DNA of 64,000 nucleotides, taken from Bradyrhizobium guangdongense. Its GTDB lineage: Bacteria > Pseudomonadota > Alphaproteobacteria > Rhizobiales > Xanthobacteraceae. The translations under genes were made by a program, and so were the position numbers. The notes beneath the pieces are model-generated. The model worked only from the letters and a program-made list of their open reading frames with translations. It had not been told where the DNA came from and searched no databases. The stretch spans positions 5,456,001 to 5,520,000 of the forward strand of contig NZ_CP030051.1 in assembly GCF_004114975.1 (NCBI RefSeq). The letters run 5' to 3'. Every line of letters starts with the position of its first letter. Position 1 is the stretch's first letter. Shown here in pieces: positions 7,900 through 17,400 of the stretch.

Positions 7900-9177
7900 A
7901 TGACAAAACACACCTACATTCCCCGCACCACCAATTACACCCTCAATCCCGGCGACGAGCTCAACGATCTCAGGATGTCGGAGCAGGTCCGACCGCTCTA
8001 CGATCACGTCAAGAAATTCATCCGCGATACCGTCGAACCGATGTCGATCGAATTCGCCAAGGCGGGCGAAGGCAAGGAGGATCGCTGGAGCTTCACGCCG
8101 AAGCAGCTCGAGGTGCTGGAGAAGGCCAAGAACAAGGCCAAGCAGGAAGGCCTCTGGAATTTCTTCCTGCCCGATGACGAGACCGGCCAGGGCCTGAAGA
8201 ACCTCGATTACGCCTATATCGCCGCCGAGCTCGGCAAGAGCCCGCTGGCGTCCGAGACCATGAACTGCTCGGCGCCCGACACCGGCAACATGGAAGTGCT
8301 GGAACGCGTCGGCACCAAGGAGCAGAAGGAGAAGTGGCTGAAGCCGCTGCTCAACGGCGAGATCCGCTCGGCCTACGTCATGACCGAACCGAACGTCGCT
8401 TCTTCCGACGCCAAGAACATCTCGACCACGGCAAAACTCGTCGGCGACGAGTGGGTGATCAACGGCGAGAAATACTACATCTCGGGTCTCGGCGATCCCC
8501 GGTGCAAGATCCTCATCGTGATGGTGAAGACCAATCCGGATGCGGCGCCCAGCAAGCAGCAGTCGCAGATCCTGGTGCCGCGCGACACGCCCGGCGTCGA
8601 GGTGCTCGGGCCGATGTATGTGTTCGGCCAGGACCACGCCCCGCGCGGTCACATGCATATGCGCTTCAACAATGTGCGCGTGCCGAAGGAGAACATGCTG
8701 CTCGGCGAAGGCCGCGGCTTCGAGATCTCCCAGCTCCGCCTCGGCCCGGGCCGCATCCATCACTGCATGCGCACCATCGGCAAGGCCGAGAAGGCGCTCG
8801 ATCTGATGGTGCAACGCGGCCTCACCCGCGAAGCCTTCGGCAAGAAGATCGCCCATCTCGGCGGAAACATGCAGATCATCGCGCAGGCCCGCTGCGAGAT
8901 CGAGGCGATGCGGCTGATGGTGCTGAAGGCGGCCAAGGCGATGGACGTGCTCGGCAACAAGGAGGCCCGCGTCTGGGTCTCCATGGTCAAGGCCATGGTG
9001 CCGGAACGGGCCTGCAAGATCATCGACCAGGCGATCCAGATGCACGGTGCCACGGGCATCTCGCACTGGACTCCGCTCGCCGAGATGTACCAGGACGTGC
9101 GCCATCTGCGTTTTGCCGATGGTCCGGACGAGGTGCACTGGATGGTGGTCGGTCGCCACGAGCTGAGCATGGCTTGA
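7900..9177 (+). CDS. Acyl-CoA dehydrogenase, ACAD10/11-like
   Basis: 425 residues; GGGAGGAAC just before ATG 7900 fixes the start. Flavin acyl-CoA dehydrogenase with MTEPNVASSDAKNI (about 160), WVINGEKYYISGLGDPRCK, GEGRGFEISQLRLGPGRIHH and, near the C-terminus, FADGPDEVH. The SG-GDPRCK segment, the LGPGRIHHCMRT segment and Asp in place of Glu in ADGPDEVH are as I recall them in mammalian ACAD11 and in the bacterial LvaC group. In those proteins the enzyme acts on 4-phosphoacyl-CoA, eliminating phosphate. With the APH kinase at 4481-5467 it would form a split ACAD11. Confidence 0.92.
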   Translation: MTKHTYIPRTTNYTLNPGDELNDLRMSEQVRPLYDHVKKFIRDTVEPMSIEFAKAGEGKEDRWSFTPKQLEVLEKAKNKAKQEGLWNFFLPDDETGQGLKNLDYAYIAAELGKSPLASETMNCSAPDTGNMEVLERVGTKEQKEKWLKPLLNGEIRSAYVMTEPNVASSDAKNISTTAKLVGDEWVINGEKYYISGLGDPRCKILIVMVKTNPDAAPSKQQSQILVPRDTPGVEVLGPMYVFGQDHAPRGHMHMRFNNVRVPKENMLLGEGRGFEISQLRLGPGRIHHCMRTIGKAEKALDLMVQRGLTREAFGKKIAHLGGNMQIIAQARCEIEAMRLMVLKAAKAMDVLGNKEARVWVSMVKAMVPERACKIIDQAIQMHGATGISHWTPLAEMYQDVRHLRFADGPDEVHWMVVGRHELSMA

Positions 9178-9189
9178 GCCTTCCACTTT

Positions 9190-9217
9190 CGCCTCTCCCC
9201 GCTTGCGGGGAGAGGCG
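9190..9217. terminator. Bidirectional hairpin between convergent genes
   Basis: Perfect 13-base arms CGCCTCTCCCCGC (9190-9202) and GCGGGGAGAGGCG (9205-9217), separated by TT, between the stop of the acyl-CoA dehydrogenase (9177) and the stop of yghU (9228). No clear T-run on either strand. The same core recurs at 47138-47273, so it is also a member of a dispersed repeat family. Confidence 0.65.
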
Positions 9218-9227
9218 AAGCAGAAAC

Positions 9228-10103
9228 CTAGGTCGCCGGCGCGATCTTGTCCTGCGTCTTCGTCTCGAAGTCGCTCGCATCGTGCCGCTCGTGGAGCTGG
9301 CTGGCGGGATCGCCGGAGACGCGGTTGACCATGCGGCCGCGCTTCACGGCCGGACGCTGCGCGATCTGGTCGGTCCAGCGCTGCACGTTCTTGTAGTCCT
9401 GCACCGACAAAAACTCGCCGGCGCCATAGACCAGCCCCTTGGCGAGCGCGCCATACCACGGCCACACCGCCATGTCGGCGATCGTGTAGTCCTTGCCCGC
9501 AAGATACTCGTTGTCGGCCAGGCGGCGATCGAGCACATCGAGCTGGCGCTTGACCTCCATCGCGAAGCGATCGATGGCGTATTCGATCTTGAAGGGCGCG
9601 TAGGCGTAGAAATGGCCGAAGCCGCCGCCGAGATAGGGCGCGCTGCCCATCTGCCAGAACAGCCAGGACATCGCCTCGGTGCGGGTCTTGATGTCCTTGG
9701 GCAGGAAGGCGCCGAACTTTTCGGCGAGGTAGAACAGGATCGAGCCGGATTCGAACACACGGATCGGCTCCGGGCCTGAGCGATCCATCAAAGCCGGGAT
9801 TTTCGAGTTCGGGTTGATGTCGACAAAACCGCTGCCGAACTGGTCGCCGTTGCCGATCTTGATCAGCCAGGCGTCGTACTCGGCGCCCTTGTGGCCGAGC
9901 GCCAGCAGTTCCTCCAGCATGACCGTGACCTTGACCCCGTTCGGCGTCGCCAGCGAATACAGCTGGAGGGGATGCTTGCCGACCGGCAGCTCCTTGTCAT
10001 GAGTGGGGCCGGCGATCGGCCGGTTGATGCTGGCGAACTGCCCGCCATTCTCCTTGTTCCAGGTCCAGACCTTAGGCGGCTCGTAGGCAGGGGCGTCGGT
10101 CAT
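9228..10103 (-). CDS. yghU: Glutathione-dependent disulfide-bond oxidoreductase (YghU family)
   Basis: 291-residue GST-fold protein. Nearly every landmark of E. coli YghU is present: KVWTWNKENGGQFASINRP at the N-terminus, GKHPLQLYSLATPNGVKVT, NPNSKIPAL, RVFESGSILFYLAEKFG, GGGFGHFYAYAPFKIEYA, DYTIADMAVWPWYG, RPAVKRGRMVNR and QLHERHDASDFETKTQD. This family binds two glutathiones and reduces organic disulfides and hydroperoxides. Cytoplasmic. Probably monocistronic, convergent with the preceding dehydrogenase. Confidence 0.93.
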   Translation of the reverse strand: MTDAPAYEPPKVWTWNKENGGQFASINRPIAGPTHDKELPVGKHPLQLYSLATPNGVKVTVMLEELLALGHKGAEYDAWLIKIGNGDQFGSGFVDINPNSKIPALMDRSGPEPIRVFESGSILFYLAEKFGAFLPKDIKTRTEAMSWLFWQMGSAPYLGGGFGHFYAYAPFKIEYAIDRFAMEVKRQLDVLDRRLADNEYLAGKDYTIADMAVWPWYGALAKGLVYGAGEFLSVQDYKNVQRWTDQIAQRPAVKRGRMVNRVSGDPASQLHERHDASDFETKTQDKIAPAT

Positions 10104-10377
10104 TGCGAAGGGCTCCGGCAGAAAGATGCGCGTGCATTAATTAGCCCGACAATGGCCGATGGCAAGCCCCGCCGGCTCTGCGTCCCACGCGGGCCTCAGG
10201 GCGGCGTCATGCATCCGGGCTGACCCGCGCCATCCTGCAGGCGCACGGCGCAACGCCTGCGCGCAAGATGCTCGCCCGAATCCGGCGTGGCATCACAGGC
10301 AACGAAGGGTTAGCGTCGAACGGCCCTCGCACAGCAAAACAAGAGAAGAGCAACGCGAAGGCCGCAGGGAGAGAAAC

Positions 10378-11511
10378 ATGAAATCGCCGATCTGCGGCAT
10401 GCTGGGGATCGAGTTCCCGTTGCTCGCCTTCAGCCATTGCCGCGACGTCGTTGCCGCCGTCAGCCGCGCCGGCGGTTTCGGCGTGCTGGGCGCGACCGTG
10501 CATACGCCCGAGACACTCGAACGCGAGCTGAAATGGATCGACGATCACGTCGATGGCAAGCCATACGGCATCGACGTGCTGATCCCGGAGAACATCTCGA
10601 CCTCGGGCGAGAAAGACGTCACCTGGAAAAGCCTGGAGGCGCGCGTGCCGCAGGCCCACCGCGACTACACGCGCGAGCTCCTGAAGAAATACGATATCGA
10701 GCTGACGACGACCGAGGTCGCCGCCGACCAGCCGCAACCGTTCGACGCCAAGACGGCACTGGAGCTGCTCGACGTGTCGTTCAATCATCCGATCCGGCTG
10801 ATCGCAAATGCACTCGGCGTGCCGCCGAAGGCGATGATCGAGATGGGCAAAAAGCACGACGTCCCCGTTGCAGCGCTGGTCGGCGCCAAGGAGCACGCGC
10901 TGCGCCAGGTCGCGGCCGGCGTCGACATCCTCGTGGTGCAGGGCACCGAAGCCGGAGGCCATTGCGGCGAAGTCTCCACCATGGTGCTGGTGCCGGAGGT
11001 GATCAAGGCCATCAAGCCGATTCGCGACGTGCCGGTGCTGGCGGCCGGCGGCATCATGACGGGCCGGCAGATGGCAGCCTGCATGGCGATGGGCGCGGCC
11101 GGCGCCTGGACCGGATCGGTGTGGCTTGCCACCGTCGAGTCCGAGACCACCGAGATCTTCCGCGAGAAGATGATCGCGGCGTCCTCGCGCGATGCGATAC
11201 GCTCGAAGGGCCGCACCGGAAAACCGGCACGGCAGCTGCGCTCGGTCTGGACCGACGCCTGGGACCGCGCGCCGGAAAGTCCGGGCGCGCTGCCGATGCC
11301 GCTGCAGAGCATCATCAGCCGCGATGCCTTCAACTCGATCGACCGTGCCGCTGCGAGCGGCAATGCCAGAGCGCGCGATCTCGTCAGCTATTTCGTCGGC
11401 CAGGGCGTCGGCCTGATCGACAGCGTGAAATCTGCGGGCGCCGTGGTGCAGGAGTTTAAGGAAGAGTTTGCCGAAGCAGTCGAGCACATGAATGCGCTGG
11501 TGGCGGAGTAA
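10378..11511 (+). CDS. Nitronate monooxygenase / 2-nitropropane dioxygenase family flavoprotein
   Basis: FMN-binding TIM-barrel protein, 377 residues from ATG 10378 (GGGAGAG upstream); the in-frame extension back to 10159 is non-homologous. Motifs: SHCRDVVAAVSRAGGFGVLG near the N-terminus, VVQGTEAGGHCGEVST with the conserved EAGGH, VLAAGGIMTGRQMAACMAMGA, and GAWTGSVWLAT. Members oxidise alkyl nitronates or act as enoyl-reductase-like flavoenzymes; substrate unclear. The 274-base upstream gap holds no recognisable gene. Confidence 0.88.
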   Translation: MKSPICGMLGIEFPLLAFSHCRDVVAAVSRAGGFGVLGATVHTPETLERELKWIDDHVDGKPYGIDVLIPENISTSGEKDVTWKSLEARVPQAHRDYTRELLKKYDIELTTTEVAADQPQPFDAKTALELLDVSFNHPIRLIANALGVPPKAMIEMGKKHDVPVAALVGAKEHALRQVAAGVDILVVQGTEAGGHCGEVSTMVLVPEVIKAIKPIRDVPVLAAGGIMTGRQMAACMAMGAAGAWTGSVWLATVESETTEIFREKMIAASSRDAIRSKGRTGKPARQLRSVWTDAWDRAPESPGALPMPLQSIISRDAFNSIDRAAASGNARARDLVSYFVGQGVGLIDSVKSAGAVVQEFKEEFAEAVEHMNALVAE

Positions 11512-11521
11512 TACCCCTCCT

Positions 11522-11601
11522 CGTCATTGCGCGCGCAGCGAAGCGATCCAGGCTGCCTCTGCACAAGGATTCTGGATTGCTTCACTGCACTCGCAATGAC
11601 G
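11522..11601. repeat. Dispersed palindromic repeat, family A copy 2
   Basis: CGTCATTGCGCGCGCAGCG...GATCCAG is followed by CTGGATTGCTTC...GCAATGACG, the same arms as at 1555, 31188 and 61089 but in the other order. It lies between the nitronate monooxygenase-like gene and the co-directional thiolase-like gene, ending only 26 bases before the chosen start of the latter. Confidence 0.78.
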
Positions 11602-11627
11602 AAACAACCGACATCGTGAATCAAAGA

Positions 11628-13145
11628 ATGACCGACAAGACCAACACCCCCGAAGACCGTATCCCCGTCATCGTCGGCATCGGCGAGATCGTCGACCGCC
11701 CGAAGGAGATCACCGAGGGACTCGAACCGCTCGATCTGCTGGAGCAGGCGCTGCGGCGCGCCGAACAAGATGCCGGCGCCAAGCTGCTCGCCGAGGTCCA
11801 ATCGCTCGACGTCGTCAATTTCCTGAGCTGGCGTTATCGCGATCCGGAGAAGCTTCTGGCGCAGCGTCTCGGGATCCAGCCTGCGCATTGCTACTACGGC
11901 CCGGTGGGCGGCGAGACTCCGATCCGCTACATCCATGAGGCGGCAAAGCGCATCGCCCGAGGCGAATGCACGGTCGCGGCGGTCTGCGGCGCCGAGGCGC
12001 AGTCGACGGTGACGAAAGCCGATCGCGCCGGCGTCAAGCTGCCGTGGACGCCGTTCGCGCACGATGTCGCGGAGCCCAAGCGCGGTGCGGCGTTTCAGAA
12101 GCCGCTCGCCATCAAGCTAGGCGTGTTCCGGCCCGTCACGGTCTATCCGTTCTATGAAGCCGCCTCCTCCGCACATTGGGGCCAGACGCCGCGCGAGGCG
12201 ATGGCGGAATCAGGAACGCTGTGGTCGCGCTATTCGGAGGCAGCCGCACAAAATCCCAACGCCTGGCTGAAGCGGCGCTATGCACCGGAGGAGATCACGA
12301 CGCCAAGCACCGACAACCGCCTGATCGCGTGGCCCTACAACAAGCTGATGGTGGCCAACCCGAGCGTCAACATGAGCGGCGCGCTACTGCTCACCAGCCT
12401 CGCCAAGGCGCGTGCGCTCGGCATCTCGGAAGACAAGCTGGTCTATCCGCTCGGTGGGGCATCAGCCGAGGACCCGGCCGACTATCTCCTGCGCGACCAG
12501 TTCTACGAGAGCCATCCGCAGAACGCGGTGCTGACGGCCGTGATGAATCTCGTAGGTGGCGACGGCAAAAAGTTCGATGCGATCGAGCTCTATAGCTGCT
12601 TCCCCTGCGTGCCGAAGATGGCCCGGCGGACGCTGGGTCTTTCCGCCGAGGTGCAGCCCACCATCGCCGGAGGCCTCACTTTCTTCGGTGCGCCGCTCAA
12701 CAGCTACATGACCCATGCGGCCTGCGCGATGGTGCGGCGCCTGCGCGGGGGCGCCAGGCTCGGCCTGCTGTACGGCCAGGGCGGTTTCGTTACCAAGCAC
12801 CATGCGCTGGTGGTTGCGAAGACGCCGCCGCGCGAGGCGATGGCGCAGGAGACCAGCGTGCAGGCCGAGGCCGACCGCAATAAGCGCGCCGTGCCGGAGT
12901 TCGTCCCGGAGGCTTCGGGTAAGGGCAAGGTCGAGAGCTTCACCGTGCTCTATGGCCGTGGCGGCGATGTCGAGCACGGCGTGGTGATGCTGCGCACCGA
13001 GGATGATCGACGCACGCTTGGGCGGATTCATGCCCACGACAGTGCGACGCTGGCACACCTGCTCGACATGAACCGCACGCCGGTCGGCTCGCTCGGCGAG
13101 ATCACGATGGCCGCCGATGACGTGCCGGAGTGGCGGGTGGCGTAA
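11628..13145 (+). CDS. Thiolase-like protein (acetyl-CoA acetyltransferase family, SCP2/TLP type)
   Basis: 505 residues from ATG 11628; the longer frame starts inside the upstream repeat and is rejected. The N-terminal thiolase fold starts with RIPVIVGIGEIVDRP, and GECTVAAVCGAEAQST matches the GaEsMS-type motif. The C-terminal part after about residue 420 (GKVESFTVLYGRGGDVEHGVV) resembles the extra OB-fold-like domain of thiolase-like proteins. I do not see the usual nucleophile context CxSG: the equivalent stretch reads YYGPVGGETPIRYI. It may therefore not be a classical acetyltransferase; acyl-CoA binding or a non-thiolytic role is possible. Confidence 0.82.
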   Translation: MTDKTNTPEDRIPVIVGIGEIVDRPKEITEGLEPLDLLEQALRRAEQDAGAKLLAEVQSLDVVNFLSWRYRDPEKLLAQRLGIQPAHCYYGPVGGETPIRYIHEAAKRIARGECTVAAVCGAEAQSTVTKADRAGVKLPWTPFAHDVAEPKRGAAFQKPLAIKLGVFRPVTVYPFYEAASSAHWGQTPREAMAESGTLWSRYSEAAAQNPNAWLKRRYAPEEITTPSTDNRLIAWPYNKLMVANPSVNMSGALLLTSLAKARALGISEDKLVYPLGGASAEDPADYLLRDQFYESHPQNAVLTAVMNLVGGDGKKFDAIELYSCFPCVPKMARRTLGLSAEVQPTIAGGLTFFGAPLNSYMTHAACAMVRRLRGGARLGLLYGQGGFVTKHHALVVAKTPPREAMAQETSVQAEADRNKRAVPEFVPEASGKGKVESFTVLYGRGGDVEHGVVMLRTEDDRRTLGRIHAHDSATLAHLLDMNRTPVGSLGEITMAADDVPEWRVA

Positions 13146-13183
13146 CATCCTCTCGTATTCCCGACGCCTCCGCGAAAGCTCTC

Positions 13184-13272
13184 GTAGGGTGAGCAAAGCG
13201 AAGCGTGCCCACGTCCCGCCTCTTTGGTGAGACGACGTGGGCACGGCGCAAGCGCGCATCTGCCCACCCTAC
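13184..13272. repeat. Dispersed palindromic repeat, family E
   Basis: GTAGGGTGAGCAAAGCG...GTGCCCACGTC is followed by the inverted GACGTGGGCAC...GCCCACCCTAC. The repeat separates the stop of the thiolase-like gene from the stop of the convergent RND adaptor gene, so transcription from both sides would produce a long stem. A common Bradyrhizobium intergenic element. Confidence 0.75.
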
Positions 13273-13281
13273 AAGACTGCG

Positions 13282-14478
13282 CTACCCCTTCGGCGCCTGC
13301 TTCTCCGACGCCGTCGCCGGCTTCCCGCCTGCACCGACCACGCGCACCAGGTCGCCGTCGGAGAGTCCATCCGGCGGGGCGGTGATGACGCGGTCGCCCG
13401 GCGCAATGCCCGAGGCGAGCTCGATCTCGCGGCCGAGATCGCGGGCGATAGTCACGGTCTTGAACTGAACCTTGTCGTCCGCGCCGACGGTCGCGACGCG
13501 CAGGCCGCTGCCGTTGAAGATCAGGGCGCTCGCGGGAATGCTGAGCGGCGCGGCGTCGCGCTGGAGATTCAGCTTCACACTGGCATAACCGCCCGGCATC
13601 AACTCACCGCTGGAATTGTCCAGACCAAGCTGCATGCGCGTGGTGCCTGAGGCGACGTCGACGGCTTGCGAGGACGCTTCCACCGTGGCCGGGAAAGTGC
13701 GGTTCGGATATTCGGGCAACGTAATCGTGGCCTTGGCGCCGATCTTGATCGCCGGCACGTAGTTCTGGGGAACGTTGACGTAGACGCGCAGCTTGGTGAT
13801 GTCGGAGATCACGAACATGGCCGGCCCCGAGCCGCCGCCCGCATTGATCAGCGCGCCGACGTCGGTGTCGCGTGCGGTCACGACGCCGTCGAACGGCGCA
13901 GTGATCTTCTTGTAACCCGCCAGCGCCTCCAGCCGCTCGACATTGGCCTTGCCGGAATTGACGGCCGCGTTCTTGTTGGAAAGGTCGGCGGTGCGCTCGT
14001 CGATCTCCTGCGCGGAGACGAAGTTGGACGCGACCAGCGTCTTGCGCCGGTTCAGCGTTGCCTCCGACAATCTTGCGCTCGCCTGCTGGCTGGCGAGGTC
14101 GGCGCGGGCCTGCAAGAGCTGCTGGTCGAGGTCAGGCGCCTCGATCTCGGCGATCACCTGCCCTGCCTTCACCCGCGCGCCGATGTCCGCGCTCCAGCTC
14201 TTCAGGTAACCCGAGACGCGGGCGAAGATCGGTGCGCGATAATAGGCTTCCAGGCGACCCGGCAGATCGATGGTGGCGTCGAGGGCCTTGGCGCTCGGCT
14301 GCGTCACCGCGACGCTGGGAACGGCCTGATCGTCGGTCCATTCCTTCAGCTTGGAGCCCTGCTCCTCGCGAGCACGGATGCCGGTGCCCACGACGAGGCC
14401 AGCCGCGATCAGCGCCACCACGCCGAAGATGCCCAGTTTCCGGTGCGACACCGGGGCGCGGGATTCAGTGGGCGACAT
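13282..14478 (-). CDS. RND efflux periplasmic adaptor (membrane fusion protein)
   Basis: 398 residues from ATG 14478, overlapping the stop of the upstream permease gene (14465) by 14 bases, which shows translational coupling. An N-terminal membrane anchor (GIFGVVALIAAGLVVGTG) is followed by a lipoyl-like half motif (ARVSGYLKSWSADIGARVKAGQ), an alpha-helical hairpin (about 115-190), the second lipoyl half (ITAPFDGVVTARDTDVGALI) and beta-barrel/MP domains. It links the inner-membrane pump to an outer-membrane channel. No TolC-type gene is in the window, so the channel is encoded elsewhere. Confidence 0.9.
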   Translation of the reverse strand: MSPTESRAPVSHRKLGIFGVVALIAAGLVVGTGIRAREEQGSKLKEWTDDQAVPSVAVTQPSAKALDATIDLPGRLEAYYRAPIFARVSGYLKSWSADIGARVKAGQVIAEIEAPDLDQQLLQARADLASQQASARLSEATLNRRKTLVASNFVSAQEIDERTADLSNKNAAVNSGKANVERLEALAGYKKITAPFDGVVTARDTDVGALINAGGGSGPAMFVISDITKLRVYVNVPQNYVPAIKIGAKATITLPEYPNRTFPATVEASSQAVDVASGTTRMQLGLDNSSGELMPGGYASVKLNLQRDAAPLSIPASALIFNGSGLRVATVGADDKVQFKTVTIARDLGREIELASGIAPGDRVITAPPDGLSDGDLVRVVGAGGKPATASEKQAPKG

Positions 14479-17400
14479 GCGAGGTCTCCAATGCGGCGGC
14501 GGCTTTGGCGCCTTGTTTCTTGTGTACCATACTGAACACCACGGGAACAAACATCAGCGTGGCGAAGGTTGCAAAGATCAGGCCGCCGATCACGGCGCGG
14601 CCGAGCGGCGCATTCTGCTCGCCGCCCTCGCCCAACCCCAGCGCCATCGGCGCCATGCCGATGATCATGGCGAGTGCGGTCATCAGCACCGGGCGAAACC
14701 GGACGAAGCCGGCTTCGAGCGCGGCCGCGATGGGGTCGCCGAGCTCTTCGTAGCGCTCGCGCGCGAAGGCGATGACGAGAACGCTGTTGGCGGTGGCAAC
14801 GCCCATGCACATGATGGCGCCAGTCAGCGCCGGCACTGAAAGCGTCGTCTGCGTCGTGAACAGCATCCAGACGATTCCGGCCAGCGCGGCCGGCAACGCG
14901 GTGATGATCACGAACGGATCGGACCAGGACTGGAAGTTCACGACGATCAAGAAGTAGATCAGCACGACGGCACCCAGCAGGCCGAACAAGAGGCCGGTGA
15001 AGGCGCTATTCATGGTCTGCACCTGGCCGAGCAGCACTACCGAAGACCCCTTCGGCACCTCCTTCGCGGTCTCGGCGATCACCTGGCGGATGTCGTTGGA
15101 CACCGCGCCGAGGTCGCGCCCCGAGGTGGTCGCAAAGATCTGCACCATCGACTGGATGTCGTATTGCGACACCACCGCGCTCGAGGTCGAGCGCTTGATG
15201 TCGGCGATGCCGCCGAGGATGGGCGACTGCGAATTGCCGGATGCGGTGATCGGCAGCGTCTGCAGCGCGCTGAGCGAATCGATCTGATATTGCGGCGTCT
15301 GCATCACGATCGAATAGGACACGCCGTTATCGGGGTTGAGGTAGTAGGTCGGCGCCACCTGCGAAGAGCCAGCGAGATTGACCACGAGACTGTTGGTGAC
15401 GTCGCGCTCGGTCAGGCCGACATATTGCGCACGGGTGCGGTCGACATCGATGTTGAACGTCGGCGCGTTCGGCGACTGCTGGATGCGTGCATCGGCGATG
15501 CCCGGGACCTTGCGAACCTTGGCCAGCAGCTTGTTGGCATAAGCGAAGTTGGCGCCGAGATTGGCGCCGCGGATCTGCAGGTCGATCGGCGCCGGCGCAC
15601 CGAAGTTCAGGATCTGGCTGACGATGTCGGCAGGGAGGAACGCGAAGCTGACGCCGGGAAACAGTCGCGGCAGCTGCTCACGCAACACCTTCACGTGCTC
15701 TTCGGTCGGCTTGTGGCCTTCCCTGAGCTTGATCTGGATGTCACCATCCTGCGGGCCGATCACACCCGTATTGTTGTAGGTCATGTTGATGCCGGAGATC
15801 GGCATGCCGATGTTGTCGGTCATGGTCTCGATCTCGCCCGGAATCAGCCTGCGCACGGCCTTCTGCACGTCGGCGAGCTGGTTTGCAGTCTCCTCGACGC
15901 GGGTGCCGACCTGGGTGCGGACATGCATCAGGATGTTGCCGGCGTCGACCGACGGAAAGAAGTTGCGCCCGAGGAACGGTACCAGCGCGAAGGAGGCGCC
16001 GACCACGCAGATGAAGCCGATCGCGAATACCGCGCGATGCGCCAGCGCGAGCCCGAGCAGGCCGCGGTAGCCGCCGCGGATGCGCTCGAACCGCGCCTCG
16101 AAGCCGCGCTGGAACCAGACCAGCGGGTTGCGCGACTTCGGCGGCTCGCCCTGATGATGGACGTGAGCCTGCAACAGATAGTTCGCCATGGTCGGCACGA
16201 GCGTGCGCGACAGGATGAACGACCAGATCATCGCGAACATCACCGCTTCCGCCATCGGCACGAACAGGAAGCGCGCAACCCCGGTGAGGAAGAACATCGG
16301 CACGAACACGATGCAGATGCAGAGCAGCGAGACGAAGGCCGGCGTCACGATCTGGTTGGCGCCGTCGAGGATCGACTGTTCGACCGGCTTACCCTGCTCC
16401 AGATGATAGTTGATGTTCTCGATGGTGACCGTGGCGTCATCCACGAGGATGCCGACCGCCAGAGCCAACCCGCCGAGCGTCATGATGTTCAGCGTCTCGC
16501 CGATCGCCGACAGCATGATGATGGCCCCCAGCACCGAGAGCGGGATCGAAACCGCGATGATGATGGTCGAGCGCCAGCTGCCGAGGAACAGCAGGATCAT
16601 GACGCTGGTGAGCAGCGCCGCGATCACGCCCTCGAAGGCGACGCCCTCGATCGCGCCGCGAACGAACACCGACTGATCGCCGATGAAACCGATCTTGAGC
16701 GCGTCGGGCATCTGGTCCTTGACGTCGATCACCTTCTGCTTGATGCCGGCGATGATATCGAGCGTCGAGGTCGCGCCTGCCTTCAGCACCATCATCAGCA
16801 CCGAGCGGTTGCCGTCGACATGAACGATGTTGGTCTGAGGCGGATTGCCGTCGCGGACGCTGGCGACGTCACGCACATAGACCATGGCACCGTTGACGGT
16901 CCTGATCGGGAGGTTGCCGAGCTCGTCGATCCTCAGCGGCGAGTTGTTGAGCTGGATGTTGTATTCGAACTGGCCGATCTTCTGGGTGCCGACCGGCGTG
17001 ATCAGGTTTTGCGCCGCGAGCGCGTTGGCGACGTCCTGGCCTGACAGGCCGCGGGCCTGCAGTGCGGTGGGATCGAGGTCGATCTGGACCTGGCGCTGCT
17101 TACCGCCGAACGGATAAGGAATCGCAGCCCCCGGAACGGTGACGAGCGGCGTGCGGAGCTGGTTGATGCCGATGTCGGCGAGGTTCTGCTCGGTCAGGCC
17201 ATCGCCCGACAGCGCCACCTGGATGATCGGCACCGTCGAAGCGGAGTAGTTCAGGATCAAGGGCGGCGTCGCCCCCGGCGGCATCTGCTTGATCAGCGTC
17301 TGCGAGATCGCCGTGACCTGCGCGTTGGCGGTGCGGATGTCGACGTTCGGCTGGAAGAAGATCTTGATGATGCCAAAGCCGTTATAGGAATTGGCGGTGA

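Noticed and set aside
7855..9465. 536-codon open frame antisense to the ACAD11-like gene
   Set aside because: Shadow of a strongly supported gene; low-complexity His/Arg/Leu composition.
15164..17044. 626-codon open frame antisense to the RND permease
   Set aside because: Arginine/aspartate/histidine-rich translation typical of a GC-rich shadow frame; the opposite strand encodes a clear full-length RND permease.
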